64,000 bases of DNA, from assembly GCF_019047785.1 (NCBI RefSeq), contig NZ_CP077290.1, positions 1,302,001 through 1,366,000 of the forward strand. Reading direction: 5' to 3'. Under the pieces are notes generated by a model. It was not told the DNA's origin. It searched no databases and saw only the letters and a program-made list of their open reading frames with translations. The stretch is from Enterobacter cancerogenus. Lineage in GTDB: Bacteria > Pseudomonadota > Gammaproteobacteria > Enterobacterales > Enterobacteriaceae. The translations under genes and the position numbers were made by a program. Shown here piece after piece: positions 20,936-30,236 of the stretch (position 1 is its first letter; each line of letters begins with the position of its first letter).

Positions 20936-21319
20936 TTATAATGAAGACCAGAATAATCCTCCCCTCATATCATCGTGGATTTATTAATCGTCCCCTCTCG
21001 CGCAGGACCGCATCAGCGCTGGGCTTTCGCCCTCACCCTCCTGTTCAGTCAAATGCGCAAAGCGCGATAACGCCGACGCCTGCACGCGCGACTGGTCCGT
21101 TGAGAGCGGTTAGGGAAAACATATATTCACGCCACCCCATAAACGCGGCGTAATTAATTAACTAAAAAAATAATTCCCGTATTTTTATTCAGGAATTATG
21201 GGCATATACAATCTTAACTCCGTGATGCATAAATCCTATCTTTTACGTTTGCGCAGCAAACTCAGACAGGTGAAAATCACAGGGAGACGTGGGCGAAACG
21301 CCCGAAGATAATACAAAAC

Positions 21320-21350
21320 TACCCATTTTCCGGGTGCCAGGGCATATAAT
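21320..21350 (+). promoter_or_regulatory. Candidate dcuC promoter with NarL heptamer
   Basis: TATAAT at 21345-21350 is a perfect -10, about 190 bases before the dcuC start. The -35 position is poor. TACCCAT at 21320-21326 is an exact match to the NarL heptamer TACYYMT and overlaps the -35. E. coli dcuC is induced anaerobically and repressed through NarL, so this arrangement is consistent. No good FNR site was found. Confidence 0.4.
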
Positions 21351-21537
21351 AAGTATTCATGCAGTCAATGACGACGAGACAGAAATGCCAGTGCGGTGGC
21401 AAAAAAATCGTCGATACTGCCTCAAGTCGTCTCTTCTTTGATTTTAATCAGCAAGGGCAGGCCATTAATTCGGCACATTTCATGCTTCTTTTTTATTGAT
21501 TATCTTACTTTTGGGCAGCAAGGATACAGGGGAAATC

Positions 21538-22905
21538 ATGCTTACGTTTATCGAGCTCCTTATTGGGGTCGTGGTCATCGTCGGTGTAGCGCGCTACATC
21601 ATTAAAGGGTATTCAGCGACGGGCGTGCTGTTTGTCGGTGGCCTGACGCTGTTGATTATCAGCGCGTTGATGGGCCATCAGGTTCTGCCCGCCAGCGAGG
21701 CCAGCACCGGCTATACCGCTACCGATATCGTGGAATATATTAAGATTCTGCTTATGAGCCGCGGCGGCGATCTGGGCATGATGATTATGATGCTGTGTGG
21801 CTTTGCTGCCTATATGACCCATATCGGTGCCAATGATATGGTGGTCAAGCTGGCCTCTAAACCCCTGCAGTACATTAACTCCCCTTACCTGCTGATGGTG
21901 GCGGCCTACTTCCTGGCATGCCTGATGTCGCTCGCGGTGTCATCGGCGACCGGGCTTGGAGTGCTGCTGATGGCAACGCTGTTCCCCATTATGGTCAACG
22001 TGGGGATCAGTCGTGGTGCAGCCGCGGCAATCTGCGCCTCGCCAGCGGCAATCATTCTCTCCCCAACCTCCGGCGACGTTGTGCTGGCGGCAAAAGCGGC
22101 GGAAATGTCGCTCATCGACTTTGCCTTTAAAACAACGCTGCCCATTTCGATTGTGGCTATCGTTGGCATGGGCATCACGCATTTCTTCTGGCAGCGCTAT
22201 CTCGATAAAAAAGAGAACATTAACCACGAAATGCTGGATGTGAGTGAAATCACCACAACCGCCCCGGCGTTTTACTCCATTCTGCCGTTCACGCCGATTA
22301 TTGGCGTGCTGATTTTTGACGGCAAATGGGGCCCGCAGCTGCACATTATCACCATCCTCGTGATCTGCATGCTGCTGGCCGCTCTGCTGGAGTTTGTGCG
22401 AGGCTTCAATACACAGAAAGTGTTCTCCGGCCTTGAAGTGGCGTATCGCGGAATGGCAGATGCCTTTGCCGGGGTCGTGATGCTATTGGTGGCCGCAGGC
22501 GTGTTTGCGCAGGGGCTGAGCACCATCGGCTTTATTCAGAGCCTCATCTCCATTGCGACGTCGTTCGGCTCAGCCAGCATTATTCTGATGCTGGTGCTGG
22601 TCGTGCTGACCATGCTGGCGGCAATGACCACCGGCTCCGGTAACGCGCCGTTCTATGCATTCGTTGAGATGATCCCAAAACTGGCGCACTCCTCCGGTAT
22701 CAACCCGGCGTACCTCTCCATTCCGATGCTGCAGGCATCCAACCTGGGGCGCACCATTTCCCCGGTTTCCGGCGTCGTGGTTGCGGTGGCCGGGATGGCA
22801 AAAATCTCGCCTTTCGAAGTGGTGAAACGCACGTCGGTGCCGGTCCTGGTCGGGCTTATCATCGTGATTATTGCGACGGAGGTACTGGTGCCAGGCGCCG
22901 CCTGA
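21538..22905 (+). CDS. dcuC: Anaerobic C4-dicarboxylate transporter DcuC
   Basis: Inner-membrane carrier for succinate efflux and C4-dicarboxylate exchange during fermentation. It has 455 residues and about a dozen hydrophobic helices, matching E. coli DcuC (461) throughout except for a shorter C-terminal tail. ATG 21538 has CAGGGGAAATC upstream; the 14-codon N-terminal extension is rejected. A private terminator follows. In E. coli the cit genes lie between dcuC and rna, but here rna starts 94 bases after dcuC. Confidence 0.96.
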   Translation: MLTFIELLIGVVVIVGVARYIIKGYSATGVLFVGGLTLLIISALMGHQVLPASEASTGYTATDIVEYIKILLMSRGGDLGMMIMMLCGFAAYMTHIGANDMVVKLASKPLQYINSPYLLMVAAYFLACLMSLAVSSATGLGVLLMATLFPIMVNVGISRGAAAAICASPAAIILSPTSGDVVLAAKAAEMSLIDFAFKTTLPISIVAIVGMGITHFFWQRYLDKKENINHEMLDVSEITTTAPAFYSILPFTPIIGVLIFDGKWGPQLHIITILVICMLLAALLEFVRGFNTQKVFSGLEVAYRGMADAFAGVVMLLVAAGVFAQGLSTIGFIQSLISIATSFGSASIILMLVLVVLTMLAAMTTGSGNAPFYAFVEMIPKLAHSSGINPAYLSIPMLQASNLGRTISPVSGVVVAVAGMAKISPFEVVKRTSVPVLVGLIIVIIATEVLVPGAA

Positions 22906-22922
22906 GCCTCCTGCCTGTTGCC

Positions 22923-22947
22923 AAAAAAGCGCCTGCGGGCGCTTTTT
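22923..22947 (+). terminator. Intrinsic terminator after dcuC
   Basis: Hairpin AAAAAGCGCC/GGCGCTTTTT with a 4-base loop, ending in a T-run, 18 bases after the dcuC stop. Confidence 0.88.
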
Positions 22948-22998
22948 ATGCTTTAATAACTTCCAGAAATATTTCGCTCTCACCGATCAGGAAATCAC

Positions 22999-23808
22999 AT
23001 GTTCAGGAAGGATATCGTTATCCCGGCTGGCGCTATGGCGCTCGCACTCTGCGCACTCAGCGCACACGCAGAACCGCTCAAGGCCACACAGTATGGCGAT
23101 TTCGATCGCTACGTTCTGGCACTCTCCTGGCAAACCGGTTTTTGTCAGAGCATGGCTGAGCGCAACCGCAACGAGCCGGAGGAGTGCCGCCTGCAAAAAG
23201 AGAGCGCGAATAAAACCGATTTCCTGACCGTTCACGGGCTATGGCCCGGCTTGCCTAAGTCTGTCGCCGCGCGTGGCGTGGACGAACGCCGCTGGATACG
23301 TTTCGGCTGCGCCACCCGCCCCATTCCAGACATGCCGGAAGCAAAAGCCAGCCGCAAATGTGCCGCAGCCGAGACAGGGCTTTCATTGTCTGCTGCCGCA
23401 AAGCTGAACAGCGTGATGCCCGGCGCGGGCGGCACGTCCTGCCTCGAACGGTATGAGTACGCCCGGCATGGAGTCTGTTTTGGCTTCGATCCCGACGCCT
23501 ATTTCGGCACCATGGTCCGTATGACTCAGGAGGTCAAAAGCAGTGCCCTGGGGACATTCCTCGCCGGGAACTACGGCAAAACCGTTAACCGCAGCGCCTT
23601 TGATGACGCAGTGGCTAAAAGCTGGGGCAAAGAGAGCGTGAAGGCGATCAAGCTCACCTGTAATGGCAACCCGGCGTATCTGACGGAAATGCAAATCTCG
23701 CTGAACGCCAGCACCATTAACAATCCGCTCGCGGCGGCCTCCTTCGCGCCACGCCCGCATCCCGGTAACTGCGGCAAACAGTTTATTATCGATAAAGTCG
23801 GCTACTGA
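22999..23808 (+). CDS. rna: Ribonuclease I
   Basis: Periplasmic T2-family endoribonuclease that degrades RNA non-specifically. A signal peptide precedes AEPLKATQYGDF. The two catalytic segments are visible: LTVHGLWPGLP and RYEYARHGVCFG (usually EWxKHG; the lysine is arginine here, with the histidine kept). Several cysteines suit disulfide bonds. The 269 residues compare with 268 in E. coli. Confidence 0.95.
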   Translation: MFRKDIVIPAGAMALALCALSAHAEPLKATQYGDFDRYVLALSWQTGFCQSMAERNRNEPEECRLQKESANKTDFLTVHGLWPGLPKSVAARGVDERRWIRFGCATRPIPDMPEAKASRKCAAAETGLSLSAAAKLNSVMPGAGGTSCLERYEYARHGVCFGFDPDAYFGTMVRMTQEVKSSALGTFLAGNYGKTVNRSAFDDAVAKSWGKESVKAIKLTCNGNPAYLTEMQISLNASTINNPLAAASFAPRPHPGNCGKQFIIDKVGY

Positions 23809-23814
23809 CCCTCC

Positions 23815-23837
23815 TGCCGGGCAGCTTCTGCCCGGCA
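23815..23837 (+). terminator. Hairpin after rna
   Basis: Perfect 10-bp stem TGCCGGGCAG/CTGCCCGGCA with a CTT loop, seven bases after the rna stop. The downstream ATTCATTCC is only weakly T-rich, so termination efficiency is uncertain. Confidence 0.6.
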
Positions 23838-23981
23838 ATTCATTCCTTTCCCTTATATGACGACCCGCGTCACACTTCCGGCTATACGCATCATTTTTCC
23901 AGCCAATGCATTATTTATCCGGTAAACAGCGCCAGATCCTCCCCGCCATAATCAAGGCGTTACCTACAGGAGGAATTACAC

Positions 23982-24308
23982 ATGGCTAAAAAATTGATTG
24001 CACTTTGCGCCTGCCCAATGGGCCTGGCACACACCTTTATGGCCGCACAGGCGCTGGAAGAAGCGGCGGTGGAAGCGGGCTATGAGGTCAAAATTGAAAC
24101 GCAGGGCGCGGACGGCATTCAGAACCGCTTAACGGCGCAGGACATTGCCGAAGCTGACATCATTATCCACGCCATCGCCATTACGCCGGAAGATAACGAA
24201 CGCTTTGAAACGCGCGACGTTTACGAAATTACGCTTCAGGATGCTATTAAAAATGCGGCTGGCACCCTGAAAGAGATCGAAGAGTTGATTGCTGCAGAAC
24301 AACAATAA
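23982..24308 (+). CDS. fryB: Fructose-like PTS enzyme IIB component FryB
   Basis: Cytoplasmic phosphocarrier that passes phosphate from the IIA domain to an incoming sugar at FryC. The 108 residues are nearly identical to E. coli FryB. The phosphorylated cysteine is Cys11 in CACPMGLAHT. It is the first gene of fryBC-ypdFE-fryA with a strong AGGAGGAATTACAC start site. The sugar is not established even in E. coli; fructose is inferred from the family. Confidence 0.95.
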   Translation: MAKKLIALCACPMGLAHTFMAAQALEEAAVEAGYEVKIETQGADGIQNRLTAQDIAEADIIIHAIAITPEDNERFETRDVYEITLQDAIKNAAGTLKEIEELIAAEQQ

Positions 24309-24332
24309 TCCTCAACCTCAGGGGTTTTCGTC

Positions 24333-25577
24333 ATGGCATTAAAAAAACGCAGTGCGGTGCGCCCGGTAGAGGGCGATACGCTCGCCATTAAGCCGGCACC
24401 CGTCGCGGCAGGCAATACGTTCTGGAAAGAGCTGCCTCAGCACATTATGTCGGGCATTTCCCGCATGGTGCCAACGCTCATCATGGGCGGGGTAATCCTC
24501 GCTATTTCGCAGCTGATCGCCTACGTCTGGCTGGAGATCCCGCCAGACACCGGTATTCTTGACGCGCTTAACTCGGGCAAATTCACCGGGTTTAACCTGT
24601 CGGTGCTGAAATTCGGTTATCTGACCGAGTCCTTTGGCGGGCTGCTGTTTAGCTTCGCCATCCCGATGTTCGCCGCGTTCGTCGCCAACTCCATCGGCGG
24701 CAAACTGGCCTTCCCGGCCGGCTTTATCGGCGGTCTTGTCGCCACCCAGCCTACGCTGGTGCTGAATTTCGATCCTGAAAAACTCACCTGGCTTGCCACC
24801 AAACCGGTGCCGTCGACCTTTATCGGCGCGCTGATTATCGCCATTGCCGCAGGCTACCTGGTGAAATGGCTGAACACCCGCATCAACCTCCCACAGTATT
24901 TGCTGGCGTTCAAAAGCACCTTCCTGATCCCGATTCTCTCCGCCCTGTTTGTGATGCTGGCGATGTATTACGTCATCACCCCGATTGGCGGCTGGCTCAA
25001 CGCCGGGATGCGCGCCCTGCTTCTCGCCGCCGGTGAAGCAGGCTCGATGATGTATGCCATCGGCATGGCTGCGGCCACGGCAATTGACCTTGGCGGCCCG
25101 ATCAACAAAGCGGCCGGGTTCGTCGGGCTGGGGCTGACGACCGATCACGTTTTGCCGATAACCTCCCGCGCGGTGGCGATCGTTATCCCACCGATTGGTC
25201 TGGGGCTGGCAACGCTGATTGACCGCCGCCTGACCGGCAAACGCCTGTTTAGCCCACAGCTTTATCCGCAGGGCAAAACCGCCATGTTCCTCGCTTTTAT
25301 GGGGATCAGCGAAGGGGCAATCCCGTTCCTGCTGGAAAACCCGCTCGCGACGCTGCCAGCGTACATGATCGGTGCCATAGCGGGCGCGATGACCGCCACC
25401 GCCCTGGGTGCCGTGCAATGGTTCCCGGAATCTGCCATCTGGGCATGGCCGCTGGTGACCAATCTGGGTGCGTATATGCTCAGCATTCTGGTCGGCGCGG
25501 TCATTACGGCCCTGCTGGTGGTGACTATCCGTAACCACATGCATAAACGCGGAAAACTCTCCGTCGATACGCTGTAA
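24333..25577 (+). CDS. fryC: Fructose-like PTS enzyme IIC permease FryC
   Basis: Membrane component that translocates and phosphorylates the sugar. The 414 residues match E. coli FryC (415), with about ten hydrophobic segments and the conserved regions SGISRMVPTLIMGG, AFVANSIGGKLAFPAGFIGG and GISEGAIPF. It lies 24 bases after fryB, with ypdF starting 12 bases after its stop. Confidence 0.95.
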   Translation: MALKKRSAVRPVEGDTLAIKPAPVAAGNTFWKELPQHIMSGISRMVPTLIMGGVILAISQLIAYVWLEIPPDTGILDALNSGKFTGFNLSVLKFGYLTESFGGLLFSFAIPMFAAFVANSIGGKLAFPAGFIGGLVATQPTLVLNFDPEKLTWLATKPVPSTFIGALIIAIAAGYLVKWLNTRINLPQYLLAFKSTFLIPILSALFVMLAMYYVITPIGGWLNAGMRALLLAAGEAGSMMYAIGMAAATAIDLGGPINKAAGFVGLGLTTDHVLPITSRAVAIVIPPIGLGLATLIDRRLTGKRLFSPQLYPQGKTAMFLAFMGISEGAIPFLLENPLATLPAYMIGAIAGAMTATALGAVQWFPESAIWAWPLVTNLGAYMLSILVGAVITALLVVTIRNHMHKRGKLSVDTL

Positions 25578-25589
25578 CGGGATAACGAG

Positions 25590-26675
25590 ATGGATTTACT
25601 CACAACGCTTCGCCACTGGCTGAAGGCCGAAAAGCTGGATGGCGTGCTGATTGCCTCACGGCAGAACAAACAGCCCCATCTGGGCTTGTCCACCGGTTCG
25701 GGCTATGTGCTGGTTACGCGAACCGCCGCGCATATTCTGGTGGATTTTCGCTACTACCACGACATCGCCTCACGTGCGGAAGGCTACCGGATGCACTTGC
25801 TTGATGCGGAGCATTCGTTTGCCGGGGTGGTGAACCAGTTGATTGCCGACGAAGGGCTTTCGCGGCTGGGCTTTGAAGGCGAACACGTCAGCTGGCACAC
25901 CGCCTGCCAGTGGCGCGACGCGCTGAATGCGACGCTGTGCGGGATCTCTCTCGACGCCCTGCGACAGATTAAAACCGCGGACGAAATCGCCCGGATCCGC
26001 GCGGCGTGCCGCATCGCCGACGACGCCGCGCATCATATCCGCCGCTTCATTCAGCCGGGGTTGCGCGAGCGCGAGGTCGCCGCCGAGCTGGAGTGGTTTA
26101 TGAAGCAGCAGGGCGCAGATAAGCCCTCCTTCGATACTATCGTTGCCAGCGGGCCACGCGGCGCAATGCCGCACGGCAAAGCCTCCGATAAGATCATCGA
26201 CGCGGGCGAAATGGTCACCCTCGATTTTGGCGCCCAACACCAGGGATATTGTTCGGATATGACGAGGACCTTCCTTGTCGCCAGACAAGGCCAGACACCC
26301 GAGGCGCATCCGCTCTACGCGGTTTACCAGACCGTGCTGGCGGCGCAGCTTGCGGCCATCAATGCCATTCGTCCCGGCGTCCCCTGCCATGCGGTGGATG
26401 CTGCTGCCCGGGAGACAATCGCGCGCGCAGGCTACGGCCCGCAGTTCGGTCACAACACCGGGCACGCTATCGGTATTGATGTCCATGAAAATCCGCGATT
26501 TTCCCCCACAGACGCCACGCTGCTCAAACCCGGCATGCTCCTGACCGTGGAGCCTGGCATCTACCTTGACGGTGTGGGCGGCGTGCGGATTGAAGACGTG
26601 GTGCTGGTCACGCACACCGGGGCCGAGGTGCTCTACACCATGGACAAAACGCTACTGATGACGGGAGAACACTGA
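25590..26675 (+). CDS. ypdF: Aminopeptidase YpdF (Xaa-Pro/Met type, M24)
   Basis: Cytoplasmic metallopeptidase of 361 residues, same length as E. coli YpdF, which removes N-terminal residues including Met and Xaa before Pro. The pita-bread metal ligands are visible in [38 protein letters not shown] and GGVRIEDVV. It overlaps ypdE by one base. Why peptidases sit in a sugar PTS operon is unknown; a glycated-peptide or amino-sugar substrate is only speculation. Confidence 0.94.
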   Translation: MDLLTTLRHWLKAEKLDGVLIASRQNKQPHLGLSTGSGYVLVTRTAAHILVDFRYYHDIASRAEGYRMHLLDAEHSFAGVVNQLIADEGLSRLGFEGEHVSWHTACQWRDALNATLCGISLDALRQIKTADEIARIRAACRIADDAAHHIRRFIQPGLREREVAAELEWFMKQQGADKPSFDTIVASGPRGAMPHGKASDKIIDAGEMVTLDFGAQHQGYCSDMTRTFLVARQGQTPEAHPLYAVYQTVLAAQLAAINAIRPGVPCHAVDAAARETIARAGYGPQFGHNTGHAIGIDVHENPRFSPTDATLLKPGMLLTVEPGIYLDGVGGVRIEDVVLVTHTGAEVLYTMDKTLLMTGEH

Positions 26676-27715
26676 TGGACAAGGAATTACTGCGCGCGTT
26701 AAGCGAAGCCGATGCCATTGCCGCGTCGGAGCAAGAGGTGCGCGACATCCTGATTAACGAAGCACACCGCTATCACAAAGACGTTCAGTTCGACGGCCTC
26801 GGCTCGGTGCTCATTCGTGTGAATCAGAGCAACGGGCCAAAGGTGATGATTTGCGCCCACATGGACGAAGTCGGTTTTATCGTACGCAGTATTTCGCGTG
26901 AAGGAGCCATTGATGTCCTGCCGATTGGCAACGTCCGCATGATGGCCCGCACGCTTCAGCCCGTACGCATCACCACCCGCAACGGGCTAAAAATCCCGGG
27001 CCTGCTGGACGGCGATCTGAAAGGTGAAACCGTAGACAACCTGCGCGTGGATATTGGCGCAACCTCAGCCGAGGAGGTCTACGCTGCGGGCATAGATGCG
27101 GGCGACCGCGTGACGTTCGATACGCCTTTCCAGACGCTTCCCCATAACCGGGTGATGGGAAAAGCTTTCGACGATCGCCTCGGGTGCTATCTGCTGATCA
27201 CCCTGCTGCGCGAGTTGCATCAGGCCCCGCTCGACTGTGAACTGTGGCTGGTAGCCAGTTCCAGCGAAGAGGTTGGGCTTCGCGGAGGGCGCACCGCAGC
27301 CCAGGCCATTCAACCTGATATTGCGCTGGTCCTTGATACCGCCTGCTGGTCGAAAAACTTTGACTACGGTAACGCGAACCACCGTCAAATCGGTGCTGGC
27401 CCGATGCTGGTGCTGTACGACAAAACGCTTATCGCCCCACCGAAACTGACCGCGTTTATTGAATCGGTAGCGCGTCCGCTGGGGATCCCGCTGCAAAAAG
27501 ATATGTTCAGCAACGGCGGCACCGACGGCGGCGCCATTCACCTGTCCGGGACGGGCGTTCCCGCGGTGGTGTTAGGCCCGCCAACCCGACACGGGCACTG
27601 CGCGGCCTCGATCGCCGACGAAAAAGACATTAACCAAACTCATCAACTGCTTGTCGCCCTGGTGGCGTGTATGAATCGTGAGACCGTGGCTCACCTGACG
27701 GACTTCAGGTGCTGA
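26675..27715 (+). CDS. ypdE: Broad-specificity aminopeptidase YpdE (M42)
   Basis: Metal-dependent aminopeptidase of 346 residues, close to E. coli YpdE (345), expected to act on short peptides released by YpdF. Metal ligands and catalytic residues are in [28 protein letters not shown] and VLDTACW, with a C-terminal TRHGHCA. The start overlaps the ypdF stop (TGATG). It is the fourth gene of the fry operon. Confidence 0.94.
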   Translation: MDKELLRALSEADAIAASEQEVRDILINEAHRYHKDVQFDGLGSVLIRVNQSNGPKVMICAHMDEVGFIVRSISREGAIDVLPIGNVRMMARTLQPVRITTRNGLKIPGLLDGDLKGETVDNLRVDIGATSAEEVYAAGIDAGDRVTFDTPFQTLPHNRVMGKAFDDRLGCYLLITLLRELHQAPLDCELWLVASSSEEVGLRGGRTAAQAIQPDIALVLDTACWSKNFDYGNANHRQIGAGPMLVLYDKTLIAPPKLTAFIESVARPLGIPLQKDMFSNGGTDGGAIHLSGTGVPAVVLGPPTRHGHCAASIADEKDINQTHQLLVALVACMNRETVAHLTDFRC

Positions 27716-27737
27716 TCTCACGCGTTAAGGAGAGCGT

Positions 27738-30233
27738 ATGATTTCTATTGAATTTTCCTGCCCGCTGCCCAACGGCCTGCACGCCCGTCCGGCGTGGGCG
27801 CTTAAAGAGCAGTGCAGCGTCTGGCGCAGCGATATCCGTTTTATCAATAACCGGCTTAACACCCAGGCGGATGCCAAAAGCTCGCTGGCGCTGATCAGCA
27901 CCGGCACGCTGTTTAACGACAGCTGCGTGCTCGAAATCAGCGGCAGCGACGAAGAGCAGGCCAGACGCGTGCTTGAACAGTATGTAAACACGTCGTTCAT
28001 CGACAGCGACAGCATTCCGTCAGGGGATGCGCCGCACGTCGCACATCCTCTGCCCCGTTCGCTGATGCGGCTTAATCCGCAGCTGCAGCACGCCATTACG
28101 CTTGCCAGCGGCATCGGTAGCGGAACGCTGCGGGCCTGGCAGAGTGATAATCTCCATCGCTATCGTCAGATACCGGCCTCGCCGGAGGATATCACCCGTC
28201 TGGAGCACAGCCTCGCCACGCTGGCGGAGCAGCTTAACCAGCGCCTGCGCGGGCTGGGGGGTGAAAGTAAAACCATTATCAGCGCTCATCTGTCGCTGAT
28301 TCAGGACGACGAGTTTGGTGGCAATATTCGCCGTCTGATCGGCGAAGAACGGCTGAGCCTTGCAGAGGCGATCATTGGCAACATGGAGCAGATTTGCGAC
28401 AAGCTCTCCCATTCGGCCAGCGATTACCTTCGCGAGCGCGTCAGCGACATCCGTGATATCAGCGAACAACTGCTGAGCATTACCTGGCCTGAGCTTCAGC
28501 AAGCATCCGTATTTACGCTGGATGCGCCCACGATTCTGATGGCGGAAGATTTAACCCCGAGCCAGTTTTTAAGCCTTGATACCCGCTATCTGAAAGGCAT
28601 GGTGCTGGAAAAAACCGGGCGAACGTCGCATACACTGATCCTGGCCCGCGCCGCTTCCATTCCGGTACTCAGCGGGGTAACCATTTCCTCCCTGACACCG
28701 TTTACCGGCGACGAGGTCATTCTTGACGGCGTGTGCAGCGTACTGGTGGTGAAGCCTGATGAGGCGGTGAATCACTACTACAGCGTGGCGCAGCGGCTTG
28801 CCGATAAACGCCACCAGCAGCAGCTCAAAGACGCCGGGCGTCCTGCGCTGACCCGGGACAATGTTGCCGTGGATATTGCCGCTAATATCGGCAGCGCCCT
28901 GGAAGCCCCCGGCGCGTTCGCCTGTGGCGCGCAGGGCGTTGGGCTGTTCCGTACCGAAATGCTCTACATGGATCGCGATACCGCCCCGGATGAGCAGGAA
29001 CAGTTTGAAGCCTATCAGCAGGTGCTGCTCTCGGCTCAGGGTAAACCGGTGATCTTCCGCACCATGGATATCGGCGGCGATAAACAGATCCCGTATCTCA
29101 ATATCCCGCAGGAGGAGAACCCCTTCCTCGGCTATCGTGCGGTACGCATCTACCCTGAATTTGCTCACCTGTTCCGTACCCAGCTGCGGGCGATTTTACG
29201 CGCTGGCGCCAGCGGAAATGCCCTGCTGATGATCCCCATGGTCCACAGCCTCGACCAAATTCTGTGGGTAAAACAAGAGCTGCAAAACGTCCGCGAGGAG
29301 CTGACGTCACAGGGGCTGCGTCACACCCCGGACCTGCCGCTGGGCATCATGGTGGAAGTCCCGTCCGTCTGCTTTATCATCGATCACTTCTGCGACGAGG
29401 TGGATTTTTTCAGTATTGGCTCAAACGACATGACCCAGTACCTCTACGCCGTCGACCGTAATAACCCGCGTGTCTCGCCGCTGTATAACCCGATCACACC
29501 GTCATTTTTACGCATGGTGCGCCAGATCGTCACCGCTGCCCATCGCCACGGAAAATGGGTTGGGATCTGCGGCGAACTCGGCGGCGAACGTCGTTATCTG
29601 CCTCTGCTTCTGGGGTTGGACATCGATGAATTTAGCATGAGCGGGCCGCGCATCCCTGACGTGAAAACGTTGCTCCGCCAGCTTGAGCTAAGCGCGTGTC
29701 AGACCCTGGCAGAACGTGCCTGCGAGTGCCGCAGCGCAGAGGAGATCGAAGCGCTTCTGGCGGAATTCACCCCTGAAGAGCCGCCGCGTCCACTGCTGGC
29801 GCAGGAGACAATCGTCTTCAACGAACCGCTGGCTTCCAAAGAGCAGGTGCTGCAATTTTTATGCGGCAATCTGGCTATCCACGGACGCACAGAACACCCG
29901 CTCGAGCTTGAAGAAGATCTCTGGCAACGGGAAGAGATTGTCACCACCGCCGTCGGGTTAGGGGTGGCGATCCCGCATACCAAATCCCAGTGGATACGCC
30001 ACTCCAGCATTAGCATTGCCCGTCTGGAGAAGCCGATTGACTGGGAGTCGGATATGGGAGAGGTCGAGCTGGTGATCATGCTGACGCTGGGTACTCAGGA
30101 AGGAAACAACCACGTCAAGGTCTTCTCTCAGCTGGCCAGAAAACTGGTCAACAAGGCGTTTCGCGCGTCGCTTTTTGCGGCCGACTCGCCGCAAAGCATG
30201 CTTGACCTGCTCAATGCTGAAATCACCTTCTGA
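27738..30233 (+). CDS. fryA: Multiphosphoryl transfer protein FryA (HPr-EI-IIA fusion)
   Basis: Three PTS functions in one 831-residue protein. An HPr domain has His15 (GLHARPAW). An enzyme I domain has active-site His298 (GRTSHTLILAR) and the PEP-binding barrel (GLFRTEMLYMDR, GVGICGELGG-type region). A C-terminal fructose-type IIA domain has His747 (VAIPHTKSQWI). With FryB and FryC it could phosphorylate its sugar independently of general PTS proteins. It is the last gene of the operon, ending three bases before the convergent AraC-type gene. Confidence 0.95.
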   Translation: MISIEFSCPLPNGLHARPAWALKEQCSVWRSDIRFINNRLNTQADAKSSLALISTGTLFNDSCVLEISGSDEEQARRVLEQYVNTSFIDSDSIPSGDAPHVAHPLPRSLMRLNPQLQHAITLASGIGSGTLRAWQSDNLHRYRQIPASPEDITRLEHSLATLAEQLNQRLRGLGGESKTIISAHLSLIQDDEFGGNIRRLIGEERLSLAEAIIGNMEQICDKLSHSASDYLRERVSDIRDISEQLLSITWPELQQASVFTLDAPTILMAEDLTPSQFLSLDTRYLKGMVLEKTGRTSHTLILARAASIPVLSGVTISSLTPFTGDEVILDGVCSVLVVKPDEAVNHYYSVAQRLADKRHQQQLKDAGRPALTRDNVAVDIAANIGSALEAPGAFACGAQGVGLFRTEMLYMDRDTAPDEQEQFEAYQQVLLSAQGKPVIFRTMDIGGDKQIPYLNIPQEENPFLGYRAVRIYPEFAHLFRTQLRAILRAGASGNALLMIPMVHSLDQILWVKQELQNVREELTSQGLRHTPDLPLGIMVEVPSVCFIIDHFCDEVDFFSIGSNDMTQYLYAVDRNNPRVSPLYNPITPSFLRMVRQIVTAAHRHGKWVGICGELGGERRYLPLLLGLDIDEFSMSGPRIPDVKTLLRQLELSACQTLAERACECRSAEEIEALLAEFTPEEPPRPLLAQETIVFNEPLASKEQVLQFLCGNLAIHGRTEHPLELEEDLWQREEIVTTAVGLGVAIPHTKSQWIRHSSISIARLEKPIDWESDMGEVELVIMLTLGTQEGNNHVKVFSQLARKLVNKAFRASLFAADSPQSMLDLLNAEITF

Positions 30234-30236
30234 CCG

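Larger units (their letters stand above)
20801..21537. other. Long pagP-dcuC intergenic region
   Basis: A 737-bp divergent gap. A 70-codon open frame at 20941-21153 looks spurious: it is Arg/Pro-rich, has no ribosome site and no recognisable family. Features seen are a possible PhoP box near pagP, an AT-rich hairpin with a minus-strand T-run (21163-21199), a short perfect dyad GTTTGC-GCA-GCAAAC (21247-21261), and a perfect TATAAT toward dcuC. Confidence 0.6.

Noticed and set aside
20941..21153. 70-codon open frame upstream of dcuC
   Set aside because: No ribosome-binding site, Arg/Pro-rich composition and no recognisable homologue; treated as intergenic.
24339..25544. 401-codon open frame antisense to fryC
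   Set aside because: Low-complexity His/Gln/Arg composition, fully inside a well-supported membrane protein gene.
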